A DNA stretch of 54,518 nucleotides from Phycisphaerales bacterium. Its GTDB lineage: Bacteria > Planctomycetota > Phycisphaerae > Phycisphaerales > SM1A02. Shown here one piece after another: positions 1-9,154 of this stretch; position 1 is the first letter of the stretch; each line of letters begins with the position of its first letter. Position numbers and translations under genes: made by a program. The notes beneath the pieces are model-generated. The model saw only the letters and a program-made list of their open reading frames with translations, ran no database searches and was not told the DNA's origin. The DNA is taken from NCBI GenBank assembly GCA_028278245.1, contig JANQEQ010000095.1, forward strand, positions 1-54,518. The letters run 5' to 3'.

Positions 1-1014
1 GTCAATGCGGCCACCCAGGCCCGCCCCGAAGCCACCATCGAAGGTGTCACCGTGCAGAAGATGTTCAATACGAACGACGGTGTGGAACTCATCCTCGGCG
101 CGAAAAAGGATCCTGTGTTCGGCTCGGTCATCATGGTTGGTTCCGGCGGCGTCACTGCTGAGCTGTACGAAGATCGCGCCTTGGGATTGCCACCCCTCAA
201 TGAACGCCTCGCGCGGCGCATGTTCGAGTCCCTGCAGATCTGCCCGCTACTCAAGGGCTTCCGGGGCAAGCCGGGTATGAACATCGACAAGCTCATCGAA
301 ATCCTCATGCGCCTGTCCTACCTCGTGGCGGATTACCCCGAGATCGAGGAGTTGGACATCAATCCACTGCTCGTGACGCCGGACGAAGTATGCGCCCTGG
401 ATGCGAGGGTGATTATCAACCGTGACATTGCCGAGCACGAGCACAAGCCGTTCTCGCACCTGGCGATTCCCCCGTATCCCGAGCACTACAAGCGGAAGGC
501 GAAGCTGCGCGACGGCAGTCCCGCCGTTCTTCGACCCATCAAGCCGGAAGACGAGCCGATGTGGCACGACCTGCTCGCGTCCTGCTCGCCAGAGTCCATC
601 CGCGGTCGATTCAGCCATCTCTTCAGTGGTACCACACACGCGATGGCGGCGCGTTACTGCTTCAACGACTACGATCGTGAGATGGGTATCGTCGCCGAAA
701 TTGGGGAGGATGATGACCGCAAACTCATCGGCGTAGGACGCCTCATTGCTGATGCCGACCACGATACAGCTGAATATGCCGTGCTCATCGGCGATCCCTG
801 GCAGAACCAGGGCGTCGGGCGTCTGCTCACCGAATATTGTGTCGAGATCGCCCGTGACTGGCAGCTCAACCGTATCGTCGCCATCACGACCCCACAAAAC
901 GCGCGCATGATTGCTATCTTTGAGGCTCTGGGTTTTGCGGTAGATCGCCAACTCGAGGACGACATCGTGACGGTGACGCGCGAAGTAGGGTCCACGGCTT
1001 CGCCGGTGTCTTGA
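1..1014 (+). CDS. Acyl-CoA synthetase (ADP-forming)/GNAT acetyltransferase fusion, 3' part
   Basis: The reading frame is open from base 1 with no start, so the gene begins upstream of the window; 337 residues remain. Residues about 15-140 are the end of an ATP-grasp acyl-CoA synthetase beta domain, with the glycine-rich VGSGGVTAELYED stretch and the ELDINPLL motif. From about residue 175 (LRPIKPEDEPM) to the end is a GNAT acetyltransferase fold, with the acetyl-CoA loop NQGVGRLLTEY. In related proteins (Pat/YfiQ type) this fusion acetylates lysines, often on acetyl-CoA synthetase, with the synthetase-like part acting as a regulatory or catalytic module. It is cytosolic. The codon use looks more GC-rich than in the following genes. 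It is not obviously linked to the carbohydrate genes downstream, which lie on the other strand beyond a terminator. Confidence 0.85.
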   Translation, partial: VNAATQARPEATIEGVTVQKMFNTNDGVELILGAKKDPVFGSVIMVGSGGVTAELYEDRALGLPPLNERLARRMFESLQICPLLKGFRGKPGMNIDKLIEILMRLSYLVADYPEIEELDINPLLVTPDEVCALDARVIINRDIAEHEHKPFSHLAIPPYPEHYKRKAKLRDGSPAVLRPIKPEDEPMWHDLLASCSPESIRGRFSHLFSGTTHAMAARYCFNDYDREMGIVAEIGEDDDRKLIGVGRLIADADHDTAEYAVLIGDPWQNQGVGRLLTEYCVEIARDWQLNRIVAITTPQNARMIAIFEALGFAVDRQLEDDIVTVTREVGSTASPVS

Positions 1015-1072
1015 GGCCATACGATCTCATTATTCAACGGTTCTCTAACTCATCGATAGATAAAACCACACA

Positions 1073-1111
1073 CGGGGTGAAGCCGGTTTCGACCTTTCGC
1101 CCCGGGTTTTT
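1073..1111 (+). terminator. Intrinsic terminator after the GNAT fusion gene
   Basis: A 9-bp stem (CGGGGTGAA at 1073-1081 against TTCGCCCCG at 1096-1104, one G-U pair) encloses an inner GGT-TTCG-ACC hairpin and is followed by GG and five T residues (1107-1111). This is a textbook rho-independent terminator, 58 bases after the stop codon. The T-run is on the plus-strand side only, so it serves the plus-strand gene. Confidence 0.85.
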
Positions 1112-1126
1112 GTAATGGATACGGAT

Positions 1127-1156
1127 TCATGACGAATGACATGAACCAATGGTTCA
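1127..1156. repeat. Inverted repeats at a convergent gene end
   Basis: TTCATG and CATGAA arms (about 1127-1146) lie next to a near-perfect palindrome TGAACCA-A-TGGTTCA (1142-1156), just beyond the stop of the minus-strand gene at 1160. They could slow or end minus-strand transcription, but there is no T-run on that side, so I do not call a terminator. Confidence 0.3.
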
Positions 1157-1159
1157 GCT

Positions 1160-2347
1160 TCATTCAGATGATTGGATCCGTACAGTGATCAATTGCGCTT
1201 CACCTTTTACCGTGAATGTCATAAACGACTTCTGTTCGTTGTAGCTGGCCTTGAGCCGTAGCCTTTCTCCCAAAGGCAATATTGCAGTCAAGTGATCATT
1301 GGTATCGAAACGTTCATCCTTTGAAGTCCCTTCAAAGAGTGTGCTCCCCGTATCGTCTAACACAGATACAGCTGCATTGCACCGCTTCCCGGTTGTTTCG
1401 TTGATCACACGGAATCGCACTCTGGCCATATTTAGAGGCAGTTGCTCAATGTTCGTGGTATAGCGATCAGTAATATCGACGGCGTAGGTGGAGCGATCAG
1501 CAGGTTGCCAACTCATGGGGAAAGTTATTGGTGTTTTCCTCCAGGTAACTGCATAGATCGCATGTTCAGGATCACTTCGGTATGCCCGTGCTGCGCGGTC
1601 GGTAAACCAGGCTTGGTTAAGTTCATCTCCAGTGGGTTCAGCTGCACCAGTGAAGTGCCAACCATCATCCCAGATTTCCACCCACGAATGGTTGCCGCTG
1701 CCATCTACCCACAAAGGTGTTCCTACAAACCTTGCGGGTACACCAACTGAACGACAGGCATTGATCAGCAGTATTGACAAACCGGTACAGGAAGCAAATC
1801 CCGAGTCGATGCTCTCGTAGGGGCTTTGATCTGCTCTTGCACACTGGGCAGAGTATTTCACGTTGATTAATGAGTAAATCTTACGATTCAGTATTACGGC
1901 TGCCTCACTGGGCGTTTTTGCATCAGCTACCAGTGGTGTGAATTTTCGGTGAAATTCAGCACGCCAACGGTCACGGCGCTCACTTACATTGGCATACGGT
2001 AATACGGAATCCAGGAATATATCCTCCGGTATACGGTTACCCCAAGGCGTGGCAAAGAACGCTTTGTACGCCAGTTCACAATTCTCCAGCAAATACTCAG
2101 AATTCAACGATTGAAGATCACGGTCAGGCATATGTGTAATGAGCCAACACATGCCCTTACGTTGATCCTCGGGCACACGATTGAGAGCGTCCTCGATCTG
2201 ATCGCGGTTAGAACCTGCTCGTGCAAGCACCATCTCAATAGAATTGTCTTTGTCGTTGCCTTTTGAATCGCATCCTTCGTTCGCCATAACAGATTTGGCT
2301 TGAACCAGGATGAGCAGAGTCATCAGAATTATGAAACGATGACGCAT
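1160..2347 (-). CDS. Exported transglutaminase-like protein
   Basis: The 395-residue product starts with a hydrophobic signal sequence (about residues 4-21, likely cleavage after SVMA). The middle contains a transglutaminase/cysteine-protease-type core: Cys187 in ASCTGL, followed by His220 in NHSWVEIWDDGW and an acidic residue (Glu237) where an Asp is usual. The last 120 residues look like a beta-rich domain. Such bacterial proteins are usually peptidases or amidases rather than cross-linking enzymes; the substrate cannot be read from the sequence. It is the last gene of the eight-gene minus-strand run, 34 bases after the propeller-cytochrome gene, so it may process or mature an exported partner. 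GGGAG stands 9 bases before the ATG. Confidence 0.75.
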   Translation of the reverse strand: MRHRFIILMTLLILVQAKSVMANEGCDSKGNDKDNSIEMVLARAGSNRDQIEDALNRVPEDQRKGMCWLITHMPDRDLQSLNSEYLLENCELAYKAFFATPWGNRIPEDIFLDSVLPYANVSERRDRWRAEFHRKFTPLVADAKTPSEAAVILNRKIYSLINVKYSAQCARADQSPYESIDSGFASCTGLSILLINACRSVGVPARFVGTPLWVDGSGNHSWVEIWDDGWHFTGAAEPTGDELNQAWFTDRAARAYRSDPEHAIYAVTWRKTPITFPMSWQPADRSTYAVDITDRYTTNIEQLPLNMARVRFRVINETTGKRCNAAVSVLDDTGSTLFEGTSKDERFDTNDHLTAILPLGERLRLKASYNEQKSFMTFTVKGEAQLITVRIQSSE

Positions 2348-2381
2348 TTGAATTTACTCCCAAAGCTATCTGTACTTTCAA

Positions 2382-4193
2382 TTAGAGCGAAAGCAGGTAT
2401 TCGATGAGATCTTCCAATTCTGATTCGCTCAATGTACTGGTGCCACCGTGCCAAATTTGAGAATTATGCTCGATTAATAAGGAACGCAGATCCGGTGCGC
2501 GTCCATCATAGAGGTAGGGTGCTGTCCGCCACACCTCAATCAGTGTGGGGGTATCCATTGGACGCGCTTTATCCTGCCCCTTTCCCAAACCCAGGTCATA
2601 CTGTTTGAGATCAGTGAAGTATGGACCATTGTGACACTTGGAGCACTGTGCTTTGTGAAAAATGTCCCGGCCACGTTGTGCTGCCGGACTGAGTTCCCCA
2701 TCAACGAGGTAAGGACTTGAAATCGGTTTGAGTGATCTCAGGTACTCATCGATCGCCTCCAGATCCACTTCGGGCCGAGTTGCAAATTGAATATGCCGGA
2801 CTCCCGCGCGTACCGCAACCTCAGCGCTCGCGCGCACTCCCGTGATCATGGCGGGCGGAGTTTCGTGGGACAGCAGCAGGCTTTTCGTGTTCTTTGGATT
2901 GCCGAATCCGTCATTAAGGAGATCCCAGTTCAGCGCATCGGCTCGTACATCCGGGTGACAGCTTGAACAGCTTTGCCACTTCTGAAAACAGAGCCTCGCG
3001 TCGTGGAAGTAGATTTCGCCCAGTCTGACAGGATCAGGCTGGAGTGATGAACCCAAGGTTATGGTTTGTATAGATCGGTTTGGCGATTCGACATTCTGGG
3101 CATTCACGACGGAAATACTGTTCGAGAAATACTCCGTAACGACAACATCTTCCCCGGCAAACACCATCGACCTTGGACCATTCCCCGGCAACGCAATGCG
3201 TTCTCGAAATTCGGTAAGAAAAGACAGATCGTTACTTACGTCCATTCGTGCCTTATGATCCAGCTGATGGAGCTTGTTCATGAGAACAGGCAAGTTGATA
3301 AGGCTCACTTCGTGAGTCCCCGAATGTGTTACCGCAAGTACCTTCCCATCCCTGCTGCACGCCACGCCCCAGGGATTTGCTGCACCGAGGTCGATGTCGT
3401 CCAGGAGCACGGTCGCAAAATGGCACTGGTTCTTCACATCAATGATGCTCAGAGCATTGGTGTTCATCCACCCCCGAATCAGTTGAGTTGTGGGATTGTT
3501 GTATCGTGCAAGAATGTGAGTGCAAAATGCGTATTTTCCATCGTGAGAAAGGCAGATCTCACGTACCGATGTCGAACCGTTGGGCAGTTGAACGGTGGCT
3601 GTCACTGCCCGTTGCATGGTATCGACGAAAGTAATCTCCGCTGCGATTGTGCGTACATTTGCAGGACCACTTGGAAGATGCTGTGCCACAACTAATGTGC
3701 TGCCATCAGGAGTCAGTACCGCATCGATTGGTTCACGTCCAACCTTCACACTGCACATGATCTCTCCGGACAGGCAATCCAAGATCCGTATGAGATTCTC
3801 AAAACGGTTCAACACAAAGAGAAATTTCCCGTCAACTGACAACAACGGAGAACGAGGCATGTGCCCAGCGTTCATTGTCTGGAGCACTTTTCCGTTTGCA
3901 GTTTCGATGACATAAACTTCGCCTGCAGCAGAAAGGCTGGTCACGAAAAGCAAGCCATTTTGCAACATCAGATCACTTGCCGGCTGGGGCAGTGGGATCA
4001 TACGGACAACCTGGCCGGAGCTTGTGTCAAGCACCACAATCTGTGCTGTTTGGTCCTGTGCCACGTAGACAGTTTTCCCATCACGATCAACGATCAGTGC
4101 TGTTGGCGAGGGATAGACCATCTCACCTGCAGAACATGCTGCGTGAGTAAAAACGAAAATGTTAACAAGAAGGCTGAGCAATGAACGGATCAT
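2382..4193 (-). CDS. Beta-propeller plus dihaem cytochrome c peroxidase/MauG-like fusion (HzsBC-like plan)
   Basis: The protein (603 residues) has a signal peptide (LLSLLVNIFVFTHAACSA). A YVTN-type beta-propeller occupies about residues 25-370. It is followed by a dihaem module like cytochrome c peroxidase/MauG, with haem motifs CSSCH (about residue 408) and CSKCH (about 516). Typical peroxidase-family phrases LGEIYFHDARL and APYLYDGRAPDL are present. It should sit in the periplasm and carry out electron transfer or haem oxidation. I chose the ATG at 4193 because it overlaps the upstream stop as ATGA and puts the signal peptide at the N terminus; an ATG 33 codons further upstream lies inside the upstream gene. 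Hydrazine synthase of anammox bacteria has a beta-propeller subunit (HzsB) and a MauG-like dihaem subunit (HzsC), so the fusion recalls HzsBC. Planctomycetes also have many unrelated propeller-cytochrome proteins. Confidence 0.8.
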   Translation of the reverse strand: MIRSLLSLLVNIFVFTHAACSAGEMVYPSPTALIVDRDGKTVYVAQDQTAQIVVLDTSSGQVVRMIPLPQPASDLMLQNGLLFVTSLSAAGEVYVIETANGKVLQTMNAGHMPRSPLLSVDGKFLFVLNRFENLIRILDCLSGEIMCSVKVGREPIDAVLTPDGSTLVVAQHLPSGPANVRTIAAEITFVDTMQRAVTATVQLPNGSTSVREICLSHDGKYAFCTHILARYNNPTTQLIRGWMNTNALSIIDVKNQCHFATVLLDDIDLGAANPWGVACSRDGKVLAVTHSGTHEVSLINLPVLMNKLHQLDHKARMDVSNDLSFLTEFRERIALPGNGPRSMVFAGEDVVVTEYFSNSISVVNAQNVESPNRSIQTITLGSSLQPDPVRLGEIYFHDARLCFQKWQSCSSCHPDVRADALNWDLLNDGFGNPKNTKSLLLSHETPPAMITGVRASAEVAVRAGVRHIQFATRPEVDLEAIDEYLRSLKPISSPYLVDGELSPAAQRGRDIFHKAQCSKCHNGPYFTDLKQYDLGLGKGQDKARPMDTPTLIEVWRTAPYLYDGRAPDLRSLLIEHNSQIWHGGTSTLSESELEDLIEYLLSL

Positions 4194-7100
4194 GGAAACA
4201 CCACCACGCGAAATCCTACGTTGTAGACCGGTTGATACTGACGATATCCCCACCGCCACGAGGAGCGCGCTATTTTTGGACGATCTCGCCATGAACCCCC
4301 GCGCACAACCTTAATTTCCGAATCGGCTGATGCGCTATCCCCGCTTGCAGGCATATACGGATAGGATTTGTAATCGGATTTCGTCCATTCACACACGTTC
4401 CCGTGCATGTCGTGGAGTCCCCATGGATTTGGTGCATACTGACCGACATCGCACATGAGGCGTTCACCGTCATCATAGCGAGCATCCTTGGGCAGATAAT
4501 CCTGATACTCGTTGGGATTCTCGATCGGATGCGGATCAACGCCGGTGACTGCCAGTCGTTTCGTACTTACATCTGCCAGGTTTGCAAACATCGAAAAGTC
4601 CGTATCAAGGTCACCATAGAATAATGGTGAATCGGTCCCGGCACGGCATGCCCACTCCCACTGGGCTTCTGTCGGCAGCTCGCAACGTAATCCCGTTTCC
4701 TGAGATAGCCACTCGCAAAATGCGGTTGCCTGCTCCCATGTGATTCGGATCACGGGACGTTGAGGACCATGAGCCGGATAACCGGGTTTGGTGTGATCCT
4801 TATGTCGTTGATCGTGGTAACCGTTGAAGTGCGTAGGATCAAAGCGGCTGTACTGTTCACACGTTACTTCAACCGTTCCCATGTAGAACGGCTTATCAAT
4901 ATGCACAACTGAGCGTGGAGATTCATCTGGGTATCCACATGGTGATCCCATGATGAACTCACCAGTCGGGATGAGGACGAGATCAAGCGTTACGCTTTCG
5001 CCAAGGTCAAATTCAAGCTGTTCGGGCATATTCAGCGATGCTCGACGAGCCGTTGCTTCTTTCGCATCGAATGGCCACCCAGCTACCTCAAACGGGAATT
5101 CTTCGACCGGTTCCAACTCCATTGGTTCGATAAACAGCACCGGCTCATCATCCGTTACGACAATTTCTTCCGGGTCATCAGTTATCCCGGCATAGCGTGC
5201 CAGCATCTCGCAACGCCTTACGTGACCTTCGTGCGGTATCTTAGCGTGCTCACCCCATGTTCCGTGGTCCGGCACGTTCAAGTCTATCCATGTCACCAAT
5301 CGGTCCCATGCTTCGTCATCAAGATCTACACCATGATGACCTTTACGGAGGATTTGAATCAACTCACTTGAATCTGCGTGAAATTCCATTGGCCTGAGCA
5401 GGTGATAGTCACTTTCCGGCCCGGGGCGACGAACATAGGGATGAAGCGCAAGATAGGACGGGGTGAAGTTCCTCCAGCCATTCTCCTCTTTGCGAGAGAG
5501 ATCAGGCAAAGCCTGAGTATCACCGGTATCGGCGTGACAGCCTACGCAGAATTTGTCGAGTACGGGTTGCACTTCACGAACAAAACTGAAACCACGAGTC
5601 GGCCCGTACCAGGATTTAATTTCAGCCGGCGCTTGTCGTGCGGCAAGGGTAATATCCACGGGAGCGGCCACGTTCTGCGGCTCATGACAACCAATGCAGG
5701 ACAGCACCTCGCCGGGCATTGCGGTAAACCAACTCCGCATGAGTTGAATCGCTTTCCCTTCCGCATCCAGTGGCTGAATCGCAATGGGTGTATTCGCCGG
5801 GACTTTAAAGCACGCTGAACCATCCTCATATACCGGTACAGTTCCAAGCAGGCGATGTATATCCCATGGACCTTCCACACCCACATGCACATGGCCACCC
5901 ATGTTGTTGTAACCGTAATGGAATGAATACACGCGCAGCTGTTTTACTGTTCCATGAGGTACACCTTTCAATCCTGGACCTGCGTAGATATCAGCCAGGA
6001 ATATAGTGGCTTCCTTATCGGCCAGTCGTACCTTGTCTGGAATCACGGGCGGCTTGGGCGTCGCGCGCAGAGGAACAGGCTCCAGTAGAGCGCAATCAGG
6101 TTCTTCGGCAATGAGCACCATGTTGTCGAATATGTCAACCAGGTAGATACCCCAGAGCGCCTCTGGGGTAGGTTTGCACGAGACGAGGAAGTACTTTTCG
6201 CTCAGGGGATATGGATGTAGGAATCGTGGCCAGCTTTGATCAACCAGTTGATCCACGATCACCGGCTCTACCGGTTTGCCATACCCGGGGATGCGCTGCA
6301 CAACGCCATCCGCTTCAAATCGACCCAGCGCAGGATCGAAGAGAATCAGTTCACCCATACGTGGTACACCGTGATGACCTGACACTATCGCAATGGTCTG
6401 GGTAGGATGATTGGGAATCGGTCGAGCGTAGAAGATGGAATTTGGCCAATACGAGTTGCTGCCGTAGTATTCCATCTGCCCGGTACCATCGGGATTCATG
6501 TGTATGAGCAATCGTGTGAAGTAGTGGGGGGTATCTGAATACTCCCAGCGTGTGAACAACACGCGGCCGTTGTTAAGAACCGATGGGCACCAATTATGGT
6601 CCTGGTCGAAACATAACTGGCGAACAGAGTCGGTTTCCTCATCCATCAAATAGAGATTCGCAACTGCGTCAGCGCCACCAACACAAGGGATACCTTGAAA
6701 ACATCGGGTGGAGTCGAAGATAATTCTCCCATCAGGCAGGTAACATGCATCGTAATTATCAACGTCATCAAATTCACCCGGTGTGACCTGACGCAGGGCG
6801 TACTTGTTGATATCAAATTCAAATATCTGCCAGCGATCGTGCGTGCCAATCATGGAGAATAACAGGCGGTTGCCATCCCAGTGCAGATCGATATCAGCAA
6901 TCATTCGCGGCAGGTTGGGCGTGAAGATCGTTTTCTGTGAGGAATCCGGATTTGTCAGACCGAGCGTGCACAGCGAATCGTTATATCCCCGGCGAGGTAA
7001 TGAGCAGTTGCCCTGCCAGTTCTGGGGGAGACCAAGGCTGGGGCTGTCCGTACGACGCCTGATATAAAGAAGCTGGTCGAAATCAAGCAGGGGATTTGCG

Positions 7101-8209
7101 AGTAATGCCTCTCTGCAGAACGCTTCGATATTATCGAGTTCCTCGTTTGCTCGAATCGTCCGATCGTGATCACCGGACTCTAAATCGGCCCGAACTTCTG
7201 GCAGGCGCTGTTCCAATGCCATAAGGTTTGCCAAACGATCCGTTCCGTAGCGAGTTGGATATTGCTTCGTCAAATCTTCAACACACCGGCGCAGAGAGAC
7301 AAGACTGAGCTGGTCGATGCGGTCCAGGTTTTTACGAACAATGCATAATTCAACGTATAACTCAAGCCATCGCGGATCATCATCGGCTACGGAACCATCG
7401 CGCAATGTCTCAAATGCAGCGTACATTTTCCCGTGCGATATGCCTGTTTCTATGATCACCGATTGAACAAGTTTTAAACTGGTACCTTCGTACTTACCTC
7501 CACGGAACCAGTTCAGATGCTGACCATTGGGCAGATCATCCATCATGTGATCACATTCAATAGGAAATTGGTCAATTAACGGTTCCCACAATGCGACGAG
7601 TGGGTCTTTTCTGAGGAGGAAATAGAATCCGTGCCCGCCGGTGATATTGTAGATTTTCATCAGTAGGTGATTCTCACCCGGCATGAGGTTCAACGTTACC
7701 CGATCCTGGTCCGGTGCGACGCCGCGTGGCACATCGCGCGAGAACACATTTGTTCCATTCAGCCGGACTTCGATACCATCATCGCTGCCAAGGCTCGCGG
7801 TGAGTGATACGGATTCTGTTGTGTAAATTGACCGAAAGAGGTACGTTGCAGCGTGATCTTTTGAGGGAAGTTTATGGACTGCACCGTCAATCCACTCACT
7901 GCGTTCGGTCCACAGCGCCGCGCCTGATTTATCCTCTGCCGAAAGATCGACAGCCTCTATTGGAAAGTGTACATCCGTGAAATGTGGTGTAGGCAGCGGT
8001 GCGGTAGCGTACCATGGGCCAAGTTCAACGTCATCATCACGGCGCAGTTCCTGGAATTGTGCCCGTGATGCGAGCATGGTATCGGCCCAGGTTGCGCGTT
8101 TGATAAAATAAGGTGAACCAGATTGAGGAGTGGGCTGATTTGCGATAGTCTGATCAGCGATGGTAGATATCGCGGTTAAGATGAAGGGTAATAAAATTCT
8201 TATACCCAT
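4190..8209 (-). CDS. HzsA-related dihaem propeller protein with C-terminal SUMF1 domain
   Basis: The 1339-residue exported protein contains, in order, a signal peptide and a small beta-sandwich (about 60-200, GSDDGIEVRLNG ... GENHLLMKIY). A helical stretch follows (about 200-390). Next comes a TolB/WD-like propeller (about 420-760) and a region typical of HzsA-related proteins (GHVHVGVEGPWDIHRLLG, MRSWFTAMPGEVLSC). Two c-type haem sites follow (CIGCH about 838, CVGCH about 888). The SUMF1/FGE-like domain runs from about 1073 to the end (IPTGEFIMGSP, GNVCEWT, VVRGGSW, NVGFR). The SUMF1 part lacks the paired cysteines of aerobic formylglycine-generating enzymes, so it is probably not a sulfatase maturase. 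Start: ATG at 8209 with AAGGAG seven bases upstream and the signal peptide directly after it. The stop overlaps the next gene as ATGA, which suggests equimolar production of a complex. Confidence 0.8.
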   Translation of the reverse strand: MGIRILLPFILTAISTIADQTIANQPTPQSGSPYFIKRATWADTMLASRAQFQELRRDDDVELGPWYATAPLPTPHFTDVHFPIEAVDLSAEDKSGAALWTERSEWIDGAVHKLPSKDHAATYLFRSIYTTESVSLTASLGSDDGIEVRLNGTNVFSRDVPRGVAPDQDRVTLNLMPGENHLLMKIYNITGGHGFYFLLRKDPLVALWEPLIDQFPIECDHMMDDLPNGQHLNWFRGGKYEGTSLKLVQSVIIETGISHGKMYAAFETLRDGSVADDDPRWLELYVELCIVRKNLDRIDQLSLVSLRRCVEDLTKQYPTRYGTDRLANLMALEQRLPEVRADLESGDHDRTIRANEELDNIEAFCREALLANPLLDFDQLLYIRRRTDSPSLGLPQNWQGNCSLPRRGYNDSLCTLGLTNPDSSQKTIFTPNLPRMIADIDLHWDGNRLLFSMIGTHDRWQIFEFDINKYALRQVTPGEFDDVDNYDACYLPDGRIIFDSTRCFQGIPCVGGADAVANLYLMDEETDSVRQLCFDQDHNWCPSVLNNGRVLFTRWEYSDTPHYFTRLLIHMNPDGTGQMEYYGSNSYWPNSIFYARPIPNHPTQTIAIVSGHHGVPRMGELILFDPALGRFEADGVVQRIPGYGKPVEPVIVDQLVDQSWPRFLHPYPLSEKYFLVSCKPTPEALWGIYLVDIFDNMVLIAEEPDCALLEPVPLRATPKPPVIPDKVRLADKEATIFLADIYAGPGLKGVPHGTVKQLRVYSFHYGYNNMGGHVHVGVEGPWDIHRLLGTVPVYEDGSACFKVPANTPIAIQPLDAEGKAIQLMRSWFTAMPGEVLSCIGCHEPQNVAAPVDITLAARQAPAEIKSWYGPTRGFSFVREVQPVLDKFCVGCHADTGDTQALPDLSRKEENGWRNFTPSYLALHPYVRRPGPESDYHLLRPMEFHADSSELIQILRKGHHGVDLDDEAWDRLVTWIDLNVPDHGTWGEHAKIPHEGHVRRCEMLARYAGITDDPEEIVVTDDEPVLFIEPMELEPVEEFPFEVAGWPFDAKEATARRASLNMPEQLEFDLGESVTLDLVLIPTGEFIMGSPCGYPDESPRSVVHIDKPFYMGTVEVTCEQYSRFDPTHFNGYHDQRHKDHTKPGYPAHGPQRPVIRITWEQATAFCEWLSQETGLRCELPTEAQWEWACRAGTDSPLFYGDLDTDFSMFANLADVSTKRLAVTGVDPHPIENPNEYQDYLPKDARYDDGERLMCDVGQYAPNPWGLHDMHGNVCEWTKSDYKSYPYMPASGDSASADSEIKVVRGGSWRDRPKIARSSWRWGYRQYQPVYNVGFRVVVFP

Positions 8210-8275
8210 CGCTCTGCTCCTTATTAACAAATCGGTTCGCTGCTTCCTCCGGGCATTCATCAGCAACCTGATGGA

Positions 8276-9154
8276 TCAGGTGTCCTTGAGATCGTTGTAC
8301 ATCTCGTAGGCAACGTCAACAGTCTGACTGTCATGGACGATGGCTCGAACAGCCTGGATCATTGCTTGTGGATGTTCTGCCTGAAAAATATTTCGCCCCA
8401 TATCAACACCCGCAGCCCCAAGGTCTATTGCTCGGTACGCCAGGTTCAGCGCATCCCGTTCGGGAATCTTCTTGCCTCCGGCAACCACAATCGGGACCGG
8501 ACAGCCAGCGGTGACCGTTTCAAATCCATCTTCACAATAGTAAGTCTTAACAACCTGAGCACCGTTTTCCGCAAGAACACGAGAAGCCATACCCAGGTAG
8601 CGTGCATCACGCGCCATATCACGACCAACCGCAGTCACACCAAGGGTGGGTACACCATATCGATAGCCGGTTTCAATCATGCGGCTGAGGTTGCGGATTG
8701 TTAAGGCTTCGTATTTTCCCCCGACCTCAACCATGACTGCCATCATTGAAGCGTTGAGTCTCAGGGCGTCCTCAATTTCGACGCCGATGCATTCATCATT
8801 GAGTTCCGTCAGTACCGTCGAACCGGCAGAGCACCGCAAAGCAATGGGCTTATTGTGAACGGGCGGTATGCAGCTGCGCAGAATGCCGCGTGTACACATG
8901 AGGCAATCGGCATGATTGACGAGCGGGAGGATGGAGAGATCAATACGCTCGAGGCCGGAGGTTGGACCCATGATGTAGCCATGATCAAACGCCAGCATAA
9001 CAGTGTGACCGGATGTCGGATTAAAGACCCGGGACAGCCTGTCCTTCATACCCCAGTCATAATTGTTTGAACCTTTCAGTTCATATACGGGATTACTTAC
9101 GGGGATGTCGATACCGAAGCTTGAGGCATCGATGTTACCAGTTGCTTCAGCCAT
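8276..9154 (-). CDS. LsrF/DhnA-family class I aldolase or thiolase
   Basis: A 292-residue (beta/alpha)8 enzyme. LAFDHGYIMGPTSGLE near residue 55 and the Schiff-base lysine context VVKTYYCED are those of LsrF (3-hydroxy-5-phosphonooxypentane-2,4-dione thiolase) and the DhnA class I fructose-bisphosphate aldolases. GVDMGRNIFQ near the C terminus is the phosphate-binding region. LsrF processes phosphorylated autoinducer-2, but here the gene follows DhaK and DhaL and there are no lsr transport genes. Cleavage of a phosphorylated ketose made by DhaKL is therefore more likely. The ATG at 9154 has GGAAGGA seven bases upstream and overlaps the end of dhaL by 8 bases; a longer in-frame extension into dhaL is rejected. 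Cytosolic. Confidence 0.75.
   Translation of the reverse strand: MAEATGNIDASSFGIDIPVSNPVYELKGSNNYDWGMKDRLSRVFNPTSGHTVMLAFDHGYIMGPTSGLERIDLSILPLVNHADCLMCTRGILRSCIPPVHNKPIALRCSAGSTVLTELNDECIGVEIEDALRLNASMMAVMVEVGGKYEALTIRNLSRMIETGYRYGVPTLGVTAVGRDMARDARYLGMASRVLAENGAQVVKTYYCEDGFETVTAGCPVPIVVAGGKKIPERDALNLAYRAIDLGAAGVDMGRNIFQAEHPQAMIQAVRAIVHDSQTVDVAYEMYNDLKDT

Noticed and set aside
247..1020. A 257-codon minus-strand frame opposite the GNAT fusion
   Set aside because: It lies entirely across a strongly recognised gene and shows no domain or ribosome site; it is a shadow of the GC-rich coding strand.
3066..3695. A 209-codon plus-strand frame opposite the propeller-cytochrome gene
   Set aside because: No domain is seen and the minus-strand gene is certain at this place.
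2382..8209. A true hydrazine synthase, which would mean an anammox organism
   Set aside because: No other anammox gene is in the window, the haem-ligand context differs from HzsA as I recall it, and the operon is full of sugar enzymes. Only a likeness in domain plan is claimed.
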